Assembly (NCBI GenBank): GCA_958510875.1
Contig: OY294068.1
Span: 161,112,388 to 161,176,387 of the forward strand
Source of the DNA: Endomychus coccineus
Lineage: Eukaryota > Arthropoda > Insecta > Coleoptera > Endomychidae
Length of the DNA: 64,000 nucleotides
Reading direction: 5' to 3'
Below, piece after piece: positions 1 through 10,560 of this stretch. Both the position numbers and the translations under genes were made by a program. Numbering within the stretch: position 1 is the first letter of the stretch; every line of letters begins with the position of its first letter. A model generated the notes under the pieces. That model saw only the letters and a program-made list of their open reading frames with translations. It had not been told where the DNA came from and made no database searches.

Positions 1-1029
1 TGAGTGTGATCGACCGATCTTTTCTGGACCCTAGTAAGGGAAAATGAGATTTTAAATCGCGAAATTTGAAATCAAGCTTATAATGACCCAAAGGTTGTGC
101 CAATCTATTCTTTGGGGTCAAACCGCAAAAGGTGAAATGGAGTTTAAAAGTGCTCTATCGAACAATTTGTTATAAATTAACTTATAATTTGATTATTTCA
201 TGAAAATTCTACTAAAACAAAAACAAAAAGAATAGTTAGGTTCTTTGGGTTAAAATGAACAATTTATTTCACTGACATTGTTTTCGGAAAATGCATACAT
301 GATGAGTTTTACCGTTGTTTGAAATTTTTCTTATGTCGAAGTTAATTATCAGAATCGGATATCTGATCGATTTAAGGATACCTACTCATATCATGTGCTA
401 TAAGACTTTCTTATGAGAAAATGTTTTTCCAAATCTTTTGAAATGAATAAATGGAAAATCTAGAAAATTCAAGTAAGTAGTCGAAAGTCATTACGTATGC
501 ATCAGTTTATTTCTTCTTTTATCGACTGTTTTCCGGAAGTGCGCGATTAATTTTCGATTCGATAAAAACACTTCAGTGACGCTATATTTTGCCGTACACA
601 ATAAAGTCACAAACAATTTGTTAATTAGGTGAAAAACATATATTTGTATTTTTTTGGATTTTTCTCAAATATGCTTGAGTGGGGGAAACTTGGCCTTAAT
701 TTCCGATTGATTCAAAAGCACTTGTATGAAGATATACGTTTCTTTTTTTTTGGAATTTCCTTGCATTATTAAAAAATATGGGATTTGTAGAAGAACATTA
801 CCTCACAAAAAGGTGTTGTATCTTGATACTACATATGATTCAAGTATTCTCAAATCGATCGCATACAAGGTCCTGAAAATTTTTCCGGAACTATGGGAAA
901 TTTTAACCGGCTATAGCTCGGAAAATATTTTCTGAAACCAATGTTGGAACAATGAGTTGTTCATTTTGACTCAAGGATCCTGATAAATCTACCATTCGTT
1001 TTTGTTTTAAGCGATTTTGAGGAAATTAT
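1..1029. other. Unassigned AT-rich DNA
   Basis: I see no gene, tandem repeat or inverted repeat that I can support here. The one short open frame (about 726-935) has a composition like random AT-rich sequence. The right end runs into the linker region of the non-LTR element that follows, so an even more decayed 5' part of that element may lie here. Confidence 0.4.
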
Positions 1030-2961
1030 CAAATTGTTAGTTTGTTTATTGTTCATATTAAACTGTTCAATAGAAGATTTCTCCAGGCTAAGCATGTTGA
1101 GGTCTCACAAAGTGTCCTAATTATTAAGGATCATAATGGAATTGTTCATGTTAATAAATACATGATTTCTTAAATACTTGCCGAGAAATTTCAAAAATTC
1201 TTTACTAAAGAAGATGTTCCTCTAAATCTACCAAAAATTCGAACTACCAGAGCTAACTAACTCAATTACAGAGATCTCATTTGAAAGAAATATTATTAAA
1301 GAACATCTTAATAGGCTGGCTAACAACAGTGCCCTGCTTTGGATGGAATAACATCTACTTTACTTAAACGTTGCCACCATTCCATATGCATTCCCCTATG
1401 AATTATTCTGACTAATTCATTCAATACACATAGTCTACCCGACGTCTGAAAATATCCTCTGTTACACCTATCTTCAGACAAGGTGATAAGTTGGACCCTG
1501 ATAATTATCGTCGCATCAGTTCGAATCCAATAGTTGCTAAAGTTAGGGAAGTGATGGAATTCTCTCTAAATAATAAGTTAAATCCTTCTGAACAACATGG
1601 ACTTTTACCTAGTCGCTCCCTACTCACAAACCTGCTTGACTGTGTCAATAACTGAAGCCTGTCACTAGATAGAACCGAACCAGTTGACATAGTCTATTTG
1701 GACTTTTCTAGGGCTTTTATTCGTCTTCCTATAAAACTTTTACTTCACAAACTAGAACATCTTGGAATTAGGAGCAATTTACTAGCATGGATTTCGGGCT
1801 ATCTGACTATGAATGTTAGCGTATTAGCAACACATACTCTTCCGAATATGACGTTTATAGTTTTGTGCCACAGAAGTCGGTACTGGGGCCTCTTCGGTTC
1901 ATTTTCCATGTCTCTGATATTCGTAATTGTGTTCACTCAATGATCTCTTTTCATGCCGATGATAGCAAGATTTACGCAAACCCTATCCAAAAATACAAAT
2001 TTCTGCAAAAAGACTTAAACCAAATATCGTTCCGGTGTAAGACCATGGAAGATTCCTCTCAATATTCTAAAGTGTGTTATATTGCACATAGGAGCATAAC
2101 CCCCGCAACATTTACAAGTTGAATGATATTCAATTAAAGACGGTGACCAAGCACGAGGATCTTGGACTGATCATCTCGGCAGATTTATGTTGGACCCAAC
2201 GCATGAATAAAATAACAAGAAAAGAAAAAACTTCTGTTCACCTACTTTTTGAGGCATCTCACAAAATGCCCCCTCATCACTTCTATAACCTTTATACCAC
2301 ATATACAAGCCCTATTCTTGAGTTCGCGGGCCCAGTTTAGAGTATCGACTGTTCACCGTGATGCAAAGTCTTTGGAGTCTGTACAACGTTACGCTACTAA
2401 CATTCCATTTGGCGTTCACGGATCAAGTTACGAAGAAAGGCTCAACATTCTGAACGCAACAACATTTATGGAACGTCGATTTCGAGGAGATCTACTGATC
2501 GCGACCTTATCGTATTTTAAATTGTTTAATCCAGTACAATTCAAATCACCTATTCAGTCTTAACCAGGATCAACGTTTGAGAGATCACGATTGGAAACTC
2601 AAAAAGGAAAACTTCAAATCGAAGTCACGTCAGGGCTTCCTTGCTAACAAAATTTTTTCTGAGTGGAATAATCTCCCTTGTGCTGTTGTGTGTGTTAGGT
2701 CAGTTAACACCTTTAAAATCGTTACGATAAATTAAAAATATCTACCTGAAGCTTGTGTTTTTCCCTTCGGTGACTAGTGGCTTGTTCTGTTATTCAAAAC
2801 GTAAAAACTAATTCTTAATCTTCATTGTAATTCGATTTAAATAATTGTCCCTGTATGTATTACTTCACAACTTTGGACACTGTATTTTCAGTAATTGAGC
2901 CTAAATAGGTATTCTACGTCGGCACATTACCGGAATTTAATAATAATAATAATAATAATAA
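1030..2961 (+). mobile_element. Degenerate CR1-like non-LTR retrotransposon (RT and 3' end)
   Basis: This is a 5'-truncated pol remnant read across several frames. From about 1,115 there is a typical endonuclease-RT linker (IKDHNGIV, then FQKFFTKED). A decayed GxDGI block lies near 1,345, followed by TPIFRQGDKLDPDNYRRIS (1,465-1,515), VYLDFSRAF (1,691-1,717) and QKSVLGPL (1,867-1,890). The catalytic box reads HADD instead of YADD (1,952-1,963). Past the thumb, the C-terminal pattern YEERL...RRFRGDL (2,430-2,500) is characteristic of CR1/L2-like elements. Frameshifts and stops show it is dead. The 3' end is the TAA microsatellite at 2,938-2,961, the kind of tail this clade leaves. The exact clade is inferred from these motifs only. 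Confidence 0.8.
2938..2961 (+). repeat. (TAA)8 microsatellite, non-LTR 3' tail
   Basis: Eight perfect TAA units sit directly after the 3' untranslated region of the CR1-like remnant and directly before the hairpin-ended repeat. This is the expected 3' tail of a target-primed insertion. Confidence 0.85.
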
Positions 2962-3097
2962 TGTCAGAAATATCACTCGAAACGGAGCTACAACGCTCAA
3001 AAACAATACAGTTCCTATTTTCACTCCGATTTGCAAAACTTAAAATCTATAGGGCGCAATCGCCTCCGCAGTAGATTACGCACGCACGCATATACGC

Positions 3098-4152
3098 TGT
3101 GACCGCCTTTCTCGGTAAAAGATAGCTTTCCTAGTTACACGGACAAGTAGAAAGGGGTCACCACCGGGATGAGTGGTCCAGGGTCGTATATTTCCCGTTA
3201 GAGAAAAATACGGAGACGCCAAGTAGTGTACGTTCGGAACGTTGACCCGCAATAAGAAATCAGCCGAATTTAGTTAATCGTTCTTTAGTATCTATCGCGC
3301 TGTCGACACAGGTGGTAGGTTGATTTCGAATCGTGGTGATTTACGAGTTCGCTAATAGTATTCGAGTTCTTTACGGATCAGGTCTTTTCCTCAACACAAA
3401 TAATAAATTATTCGGTTTTTGGTGAATAAGATCTTGTGGGCAATCGGTCTGTTTTTCCCCAAAACAAATAATAAATTATTCGGTTTTTGGGATGTGTATT
3501 TAATCGTAGGGATGTCAGGTATTTTCCTCATCACAAATAATAAATCATTCGGTTTTTGGTAAATGAGATCTTGTGGGCAAACGGTCGGTTTTTTCCTCAA
3601 CACAAATAATAAATTATTCGGTTATTGAGATGTGTATTTAGTCGTAGGGATGTCGAGTCTTTTCCTCAACACAAATAATAAATTATTCGGTTTTTGGCAG
3701 TCAGTTGAAACAGGAGTTAGTTGTAGAATATTTACCTTCGGACTTGGTCAAAGTATAGGAGTGGATCCTACGGAGCGCGGACGGAGTTTATAATGAAAAA
3801 TAAAAAGAAATTCTCGGAAATTGACAGAGTTGAATTAATTTGAACGGTCGGTAATAATATCGAAATCTTAGCGGCTTAGCGGTCGGACGGCTGATTCTTC
3901 CATCCCTCGTGAGAAATCCGTTCTCCTTTTATACTGGTTTTGTGCCAAAAGGAATAAAACGTCAGAGGTGGTCTGAGATTCTTACAGTTAGCGGTGATTT
4001 GAATACGACTTTCCTTATCTCCTATTAGATTCAACTTTTTCTACATAGGATGTACAAAACTTTGATGTGTTAGAATGTCAGCCTCGTCGGTGTTATTTCT
4101 TTTCAACCAGAGGAGTAAATTAAATTATATGTAACGAGGGCACTTCGTTACA
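3098..4152 (-). mobile_element. Solo LTR, 1,055 bp, with 4-bp target duplication
   Basis: The segment begins TGTGACC and ends GTTACA, and is flanked on both sides by ACGC (3,094-3,097 and 4,153-4,156). Removing it restores the continuity of the host repeat, as judged against the copies at 59 and 61 kb. A TATAAAA box lies on the minus strand at 3,927-3,933, so the LTR probably reads leftwards, beginning TGTAACGAAG. No second LTR or internal coding sequence is present, so this is a solo LTR left by recombination. A dimeric tandem repeat occupies its 3' half. The LTR family is unknown. Confidence 0.85.
3393..3698. repeat. Dimeric tandem repeat inside the solo LTR
   Basis: A core of about 30 bp (AACACAAATAATAAATTATT then CGGTTTTTGG) starts near 3,393, 3,461, 3,531, 3,599 and 3,668, a period of 68-70 bp. 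The spacers alternate between two types, one containing AGATCTTGTGGGCAA.CGGT and the other GATGTGTATTTA.TCGTAGG, so the true repeat is a dimer of about 138 bp present about two and a half times. Confidence 0.9.
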
Positions 4153-4300
4153 ACGCAAACATGAAGACATGATGTCAAAATCAGTCTAGATCGATACAGA
4201 AATGCTCAAAACGGATATGTCCGCGAAAATCGTATACATTTTTGTGTGCCGATTACAATACTTACCTTACACTATATACTACGTATACTGAGGGAAGTAA

Positions 4301-5749
4301 AAATGTAGTTGAACACATCCTAATATCAAGTTCCTCAATTCAACCCAATCAATGCATTTGTCAGGTATTAACGTTTATCATAAGCCGACTGCGAACATTC
4401 TGTCGAAATATTGGAAAACATGAACTGCCTATAAATTACATCAAATATGCTTGGGAAATTCGATGGAAAAGTATCGCTAATATTATTACTACCAAATGAA
4501 ATTAACGCTGACAAGGGTTTGAAGGTAAAATTCGTGATGATCGAATTTCTGATGTGAAAACAATTTAATGAGAAAATAGCATGCTTTCGGGATCTTTCCC
4601 GAGAGAATTATCTACCTTAATATTTCTCAAATTCGTGACTTAATTCTTAGATCCGTTAACTTTTCAACCTGATTATAGTGTTTATTATCGCGATTGTTAT
4701 GTAAATTGAACAGTTCGTGCAAATTTTGAAGGAACCTTGGCCTCTCTAACATACCATGAAATTGAAAACTGCACTTTTAATTTATCTAGCTCCCTTATAA
4801 TGCAATTACTATCAATACTCTTGATCTCACCCTAGTTTTTAAATTCCGATACTATGTTATTTTGTACGTATAAAACGTTGAGATTTTTATCAAAGCTGTC
4901 AAGCGTAATTATTGTGATAAGATAGTGTATAATCAGTAGACGTTATTTTGCCTATTTATTTCCTCCGTGTTCTAGAAATCACTTAATTTTCAGCAATGCA
5001 TACATTTTGAATGTGAGTTGGTTAGACAGAACATTTCAATGAATAATAATAATAACAATAGTCTATATTTCTAAACAAAAATTATATTACAACGGAACAA
5101 TAGATTCTCATAAAATAATCAAGTTAGGAAACGACAAGGGTAAGTTCACCATAAAGTGTTCTACCACTTAACCCTTGATTATTAAAGAATGTTGTTAAAG
5201 AGGAAATTATAATAGGACTGAAATGCATTTGATCTTGAACTTTTCGTACAAAATATTAAAGGTTGCAGATCTATTCTATTCAGAATTTATATGGTACAAG
5301 ATAATGATCCTGTATACATTTTTTGAAGTGTAATGCAATTAATAAATATCAGATCCAAGATTATATAATTCAGGTATATATATTAAAACTAAAGCTTCTT
5401 TCAAAGAAAGTCTTTCTATGAAAAGTTGGTGAACGTAGCCCCTTGTTCTTGATATTTATGTTGTGAACATCACTTCTGAATGTTATGTTTTTCAAACAGA
5501 TACGGAGGTGTTTTATGCAAATAATTTTGTGAAATAAGCAAATACTGTGGATGTATCTCATTATGCACTTCATGAGCCAACCTAATTCAGGAAGTTTGTG
5601 TGAGACATGGTCATAATTTTTGATACCGAAAATAAATCTAATACAGGAATTTCGAACTCTGTATTTTCTTGGTATAATCTTGATCTATGCAAGGTCCGTA
5701 TACAGAAGAACAATTAATCTATTGCGGAAGTACTAGACTATCACACATC
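4301..5749. other. Unassigned spacer
   Basis: No gene is supported. A short AAT run at 5,041-5,060 could be the tail of the minus-strand non-LTR remnant that lies to the right (5,750-6,985), in which case 5,060-5,750 would be its 3' untranslated part; this is inference. Confidence 0.35.
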
Positions 5750-6985
5750 ATTTTAATTTATATTTATACTTATTAAAGCTCCAAGTGGATATAATAATTT
5801 AAGAGGAGTATATGCCCTTTGAATACATTTGGCGATATGTGTCTTAAATGTAAAAGATCTGTCCAATATAATGCTTAGATTTTCGATCTTATCCGATATT
5901 TCTAATCGAGTACCGTTAACCTCGATATTAAGAAGTTGCTTATGCATATAACATTCAACTTCGTTCTCAAAGACTAAAACTGCAGATTTTAAAGGATTGA
6001 GTACGAGTGAATGCCTTGCATAAATGTTATATAGTCATGATAAGTCATGATTAAGTTCGCGAGTTGTTTGCTGAAATAAATTTGTACAGTAATTTTGCGT
6101 ATCGTCAGCATACATAATAAATACATTTTGGGAAACTGCTAGTATATATTGTAAAAAGTAGAGATCGAAGAATGGAACCTTGACGAACTCTTGGAATTGT
6201 TCTTCTAGATTGAGATACTTCATCTGATAATCTCACTCTTTGTGAACGATTGACTAGATATTATTTGATAAGTTACATGCTCCGGAAGTCTAGGCCAAGA
6301 TATTTCATTATTACCAAGAGAGTTTCATAGTCTATGGTATCAAAAGCCTTACTGCAATCAAGAAGAACGATGGTTGTACCGTAACATTTATCAACTCCAT
6401 TTATGATATCGTCTGTTATGCTCAATAAAGCCGCAGTATAGCTATAGCCTTCACGGAAGCCAGATTGTACAGATGGCAGGAGAGTGTTTTTTGTTAGATA
6501 GCCATTAGGTTGTACAGATATAATTTTTTCTGCCACTTTTGATAGAGCAGGTAGGATACTTATTAGGCGTAGGTCATTCTGCGTGGTTAGATCCTCAGTT
6601 TTGGCAATATGGGTAATCAAAGCATCTTTCCATAACGTGAGATATTTCCTCTCAAGTAGCATAGTATTCATAATGTGAACAAGATAAGGAAGAATATGTT
6701 GCAGCATAATTTGATGAAGTTGATATTGGAGAGATCTGATCCTGCAGATTGTCCTTTAATCTGAACTATTGCTTCTCTGACTTCCTCGGAGGATACATGA
6801 CTGAACTCAAAACTAATTTTTTGCTGCTTGTGTGATTTGTAGTAATTTGTAATGAATTCTCTATCAACATTGTTTGTTTTTGGTATACTATCCAGAAAAT
6901 AATTATTTATATCATCAACATTTTTGAGATGAGTTGGAATGTTTATCTTTGATTTATCCGTCTATTCAGCAAATGTTGGTAGAAA
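5750..6985 (-). mobile_element. Degenerate non-LTR retrotransposon, RT domain
   Basis: Reading leftwards, the linker (SSEEVREAIVQIKGQSAGSD, about 6,800-6,740) is followed by an open 144-residue stretch (6,707-6,273). That stretch holds fingers and palm motifs: ALSKVAEKI, then QSGFREGYSYTAAL, and VLLDCSKAFDTIDYETLL with the first catalytic Asp. The next frame has MYADDTQ (about 6,115), an intact YADD box. A third segment (5,947-5,753) has the thumb-type sequence IEVNGTRLEISDKIENLSII. Frame changes separate the blocks and there is no endonuclease, so this is a 5'-truncated dead copy. CR1/Jockey-like affinity is inferred. Confidence 0.8.
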
Positions 6986-7139
6986 ATTAGCAGAAATGTT
7001 TTATCTATATCTACTACTTAATCATAAATATGTGTGTTATACAAATTCCGAACTTAAGTTGTCTTCTCAATTATGAGTTTGGTCGATGATTGTCCTAGAC
7101 TCGCTGGAGATCACTCGCAGTGATCAATAGCAATAACAT

Positions 7140-7740
7140 TTAACTTTAAATTACAGAAATTGTTCAAAATGACGGCCTTCTTGTGCAATACATTCATCAA
7201 TTCTTTTGAAAAATTAGTCATTCACCGCTTCTAATGTGCCAATCAATTCTACGGAAAGCTTCTTTAATTCTTTCCTGCATATTTTCTCTACTAGTGATTT
7301 CAGCTTCCTACACTTGATCGTGCACAAAGCCCCAAACAATAAAATTTGCTTTCGTTAAGTCAGGTGACCATGGTACCGGTCCTCCTCTACCAATCCAGCG
7401 ACCTTCAAATTCTTCATTCAAATATTCCCTAAGAATCAGCGTCATCATGCTGAAACCGTAGTCTTTTGATAATATCTAGGGTCAAATCATCACAATTGAA
7501 AATCGTTTTGCAGACAGTCAAGATAAGTATGTCCATTTAGTAGACCGTCAAAGAAATACCGACACCTCCCCACACATTAAGAGACCATCGATGTTGATGG
7601 TCGAGTGCTCGAATGAAACGGGGGTTTTGGTTATCATAATAATGAAAGTGTAAACTTTACCGTTTTTCTTAAATGACGCATTCTCAGTAAACAAGACGTT
7701 ATTAAATGAATCATTTTCTTTCTGTTATTGTTGTGTATCT
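7140..7740 (-). pseudogene. Mariner-type transposase remnant
   Basis: The minus strand encodes pieces of an insect mariner-superfamily transposase: NNVLFTENASF (first catalytic region, Asp replaced), YLNEEFEGRWIGRGGPVPW, SPDLTKANFIVWGFVHDQV (about 7,390-7,315) and a C-terminal helix with REN MQERIKEAFRRID. Frames change several times and the central HDGA block is unrecognisable. The WIGRGGP...SPDLT arrangement matches the transposases at 54.5 kb and 62.5 kb. No inverted repeats were found around it. Confidence 0.75.
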
Positions 7741-8230
7741 GACGAAAGCTAATAAGTATTATCAGTTCAGTTTTTAGTTTATTTATGAGTAACGAATATC
7801 TATGAACAAAAGGAACAAAGTGAAAGAGTATATAGTTTAATGGAACTTATGTAGATGTAGGTTTTCTAGATCTGTTGTTCTGTTAGTTCATTTACCTACA
7901 TTTTAAGTGAGTCCCTATTAAATGACATTCGAATGCCGTCAATATTGATAGCTATCTGGAGTGTTAATATGTGGATATCGTACTCCATACATTGGTCTAC
8001 CTTGACCTTTTGATGCACTGCCAGCGTGAATCGATAGAAGAGCAGATGGCAACTTTTAGTCAGGAGAGCAGTGCAACTTACTTTCGGGTGAATTTATGTT
8101 TGTAATATTTAATTGTAACCGTCAAATAAAAAAGTGGCGAGATACATTCAAACAGTCACGCTAAATGGGAAGCTTATATGTAGACAATTCTAGGCGATCT
8201 TGGATAGTAGACTTCCGCGTACAGCTAATC
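7741..8230. other. Unassigned spacer
   Basis: No gene, tandem array or terminal repeat that I can support between the mariner relic and the Penelope palindrome. Confidence 0.3.
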
Positions 8231-8420
8231 TTGAAAAATCTTGTGTTCCGGATGGATTCCGCGTCACAATAGCTCGACTTGATGCCGACGTTTCGCCAAC
8301 ACTGAAACAGTTCAAGCCTCAAGTCTGCCCTGAAGATGCCACCTGTAATGTTTGGCGAAACGTCGGCATCAAGTCGAGCTATTGTGACGCGGAATCCATC
8401 CGGAAGACAAGATTTTTCAA
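8231..8420. repeat. Inverted pair of Penelope-like element ends
   Basis: Two arms of 69 bp (8,231-8,299 and 8,352-8,420) are near-perfect reverse complements, around a loop with CAAGTCTGCCCTGAAGATGC. The same arm plus loop sequence forms the 3' end of the Penelope copies at 31,450-31,570 and 51,610-51,740. So this is two 3' ends placed head to head, with no coding region. The palindrome makes mirror-image short ORFs on both strands; these are not genes. Confidence 0.85.
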
Positions 8421-9114
8421 TTCTAGGCGAGTTCAAATAATTTTAAAACATACAAACGACATATTGCTTGACTTGTTATTAATATTATTGCCTTAAACTT
8501 TTTTTTCCCCCCGCGGTTTTTTGTTATTGAATCAAGCACAGTGCGGATGATGTAACTACCGGTGTTATATGTGTGTGGAAGACGGCGGTGTCTGCAAAGG
8601 GTCACCCGGAAACAGATGAGAACAAAAAAATCATCATCATTCGATCTCATTTACTTACAATTAAGATATGGATAAGTCAAGTAGATAGCCAGTTATTCTG
8701 TCTACGTCATGAATTCTTGAAAAATAAGAAAACGAGTCGAAATCAAATCATAATTGCTGAAAATACTGAGAAACTAGTAGATTTATCATTTAAGTACTAT
8801 TACACAACATTTCAGCTGCGCCATTGTTGCTCCCCACCACTAAATGTTGTGATGGAGTATGAAATTGCTTCCTATTTTATGTGATTCTTTATGAAAAAAA
8901 TTGAGCTAAGTAAATTTTCAAGACGGAGTGAGCATTAGAGAACAAAGTCGCTTCTTGATTCAATAGGGTAAATGTATCATCTCATGTAGCGGCCAAACGT
9001 TGAATTAATGCAATCCACTTGAAAATTTGAGATAAACAAGGTACATTACTCGACATTTACTGACAATTCAATGTTAAACCTTAACACGTTAAGCCGTTTT
9101 CGAGTTTTCTTGCA
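8421..9114. other. Unassigned spacer
   Basis: One open frame (about 8,573-8,884, plus) shows no recognisable domain or repeat and I do not call it as a gene. Nothing else seen. Confidence 0.3.
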
Positions 9115-10560
9115 GAGCGGTCCGTCGAAATAGTCAGAGGTAATATCCCAAGACTAACAATCCAGATCCTTATGAAGTAAAGGTCCGTGCCTCATTGGGA
9201 AACTCTGACCATCCACTCATCACTACGACCTGTCCTTATATTACTTCACGAATCAATCCAACACCTTCACGCACAGTTTGGCATTACAACTTAGCCGACT
9301 GGGACTGTCTTCGTATGTTTTTCTCCGAGTTTCCTTGGAGAAGCGTATGTTTCGAATCTGATGACCAAATTATTAGGCCAGGGATGAAAACTTACGTACC
9401 TCACAACAACGAACCACTATCACCTGGTACGAACGATGGTTCTATAAAATCTGTTCTAGGGCCGTTGCTTTAAAACCAACAGCATCCGTCGTTGGCGCGG
9501 AAACTCATGTGTGGAGATCAGAAAAAAGTATGTTGAAGCCAGAAATATGTGCAATGAAACAATGAACGTTTCGAAAGAGGCATATAATGTCAAATTAAGA
9601 TCAAAGCTCATCGAATGCTCGAATGGCTCACGTTCGTTTTGCACTTTCGCCAAAGAAATTGGTAGGAATTTCACTTCCAGCTCATTCCCTCCCCCGAATG
9701 AAGATGATGACACACTGGTTATGATACTACAAGGAAAGCAAACCTTTTCGCTGGATTGTTTGCAGCAAATTCAACTTTGGATACACAAGGGAAGGACCCT
9801 CCTAATATTGCTGCCATCGAGAGCCGTATGCCTGAAATTTTCATTCATCAGCGCACAATTAGGCGCATTCTGCTTGATCTCAATACCAAAAGTTTATGAG
9901 GCCACACGGAACTCCATCTGTCGTTTTCAAGCAATGTGCGCCTGAATTAACACCAGTTTTCTGCAGGTTGTTTACCCTTCCATACAAACAATTCCAAACA
10001 AGAAAAGAAGACCCTTCCCAATAATTATAGACCCATTGCACTATTAGCTGTGATCTCTGAAATGACGGAGGAAGCAATCAATATCCAGCTCATCAAATAC
10101 CTAGAGAGCTACAAAATTGTGAATGACCGGCAATGTAGTTTCATCAGCAGTGATCGATAGAAGACATAGAAATGGAAAATCTCTAGCTATATCATTATAA
10201 ATCTCCAAAGCATTCGACTGAGTCTAGCACCAAAGCCGTCTTGGGAAATTTCCGTCATATTATTTACCGCTTCAACTTTGCCGCTTACTATCGAGTTTTT
10301 TCTGAGATGGGTCACTCCATGTGATGGTTGACAGATTATCCTCCGATATAATGGCTATCAATGCTGCTGTTCCATCAGTATCTGCCTTGGCACCAACTTT
10401 GTTTTTGCTCCATACGACCGATTTACTGCACCGTACTGAGTGTGTCTATAGCCTAGCTACTCGCACTGAAAAGTTGACATCGGCATTTATTTTATGCAGT
10501 ACTATATCATTTATTTCAGGACGTGCATCCCGTAAAGTTGATTCCTAAAAGTAAAAATTG
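9115..10560 (+). mobile_element. Degenerate non-LTR retrotransposon, copy A (endonuclease end to RT)
   Basis: At 9,195-9,350 the frame reads NSDHPLI, the SDH box that ends an APE-type endonuclease, followed by WHYNLADWDCLRMFFSEFPW. After a frame change comes the EN-RT linker (KYVEARNMCNETMNVSKEAY, 9,526-9,585), then NYRPIALLAVISEMTEEAIN (10,023-10,082), the start of the RT fingers. A last part, about 10,330-10,500, matches copy B at 14,985-15,110 (shared ACCAACTTTGTTT...CT.CAT). The YADD box has been lost. Stops and shifts throughout make it inactive. The same family recurs at 14,940-15,767. Confidence 0.75.

Larger units (their letters stand above)
2962..4300 (+). repeat. Hairpin-ended repeat (copy 1), split by a solo LTR
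   Basis: The two parts (2,962-3,097 and 4,153-4,300) rejoin to give a sequence homologous to 59,024-59,335 and to the reverse complement of 60,815-61,115. Shared landmarks are TGTCAGAAATA.CACTCGAAAC at the left, an acgcacGcacGcat-type run in the middle, and a terminal near-palindrome at 4,258-4,299 (ACTTACCTTACACTATATAC / CGTATACTGAGGGAAGT). The terminal hairpin is present in all three copies. I do not recognise the family; it encodes nothing visible. The insertion of the solo LTR dates this copy as the older of the two. Confidence 0.75.

Noticed and set aside
3393..3698. CRISPR-like array
   Set aside because: Regular spacing, but the spacers are repeated in alternation, the repeats lie inside an LTR, and the genome is eukaryotic.
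8161..8496. Overlapping 91- and 98-codon frames on opposite strands with nearly the same peptide
   Set aside because: They are the two readings of the Penelope palindrome.
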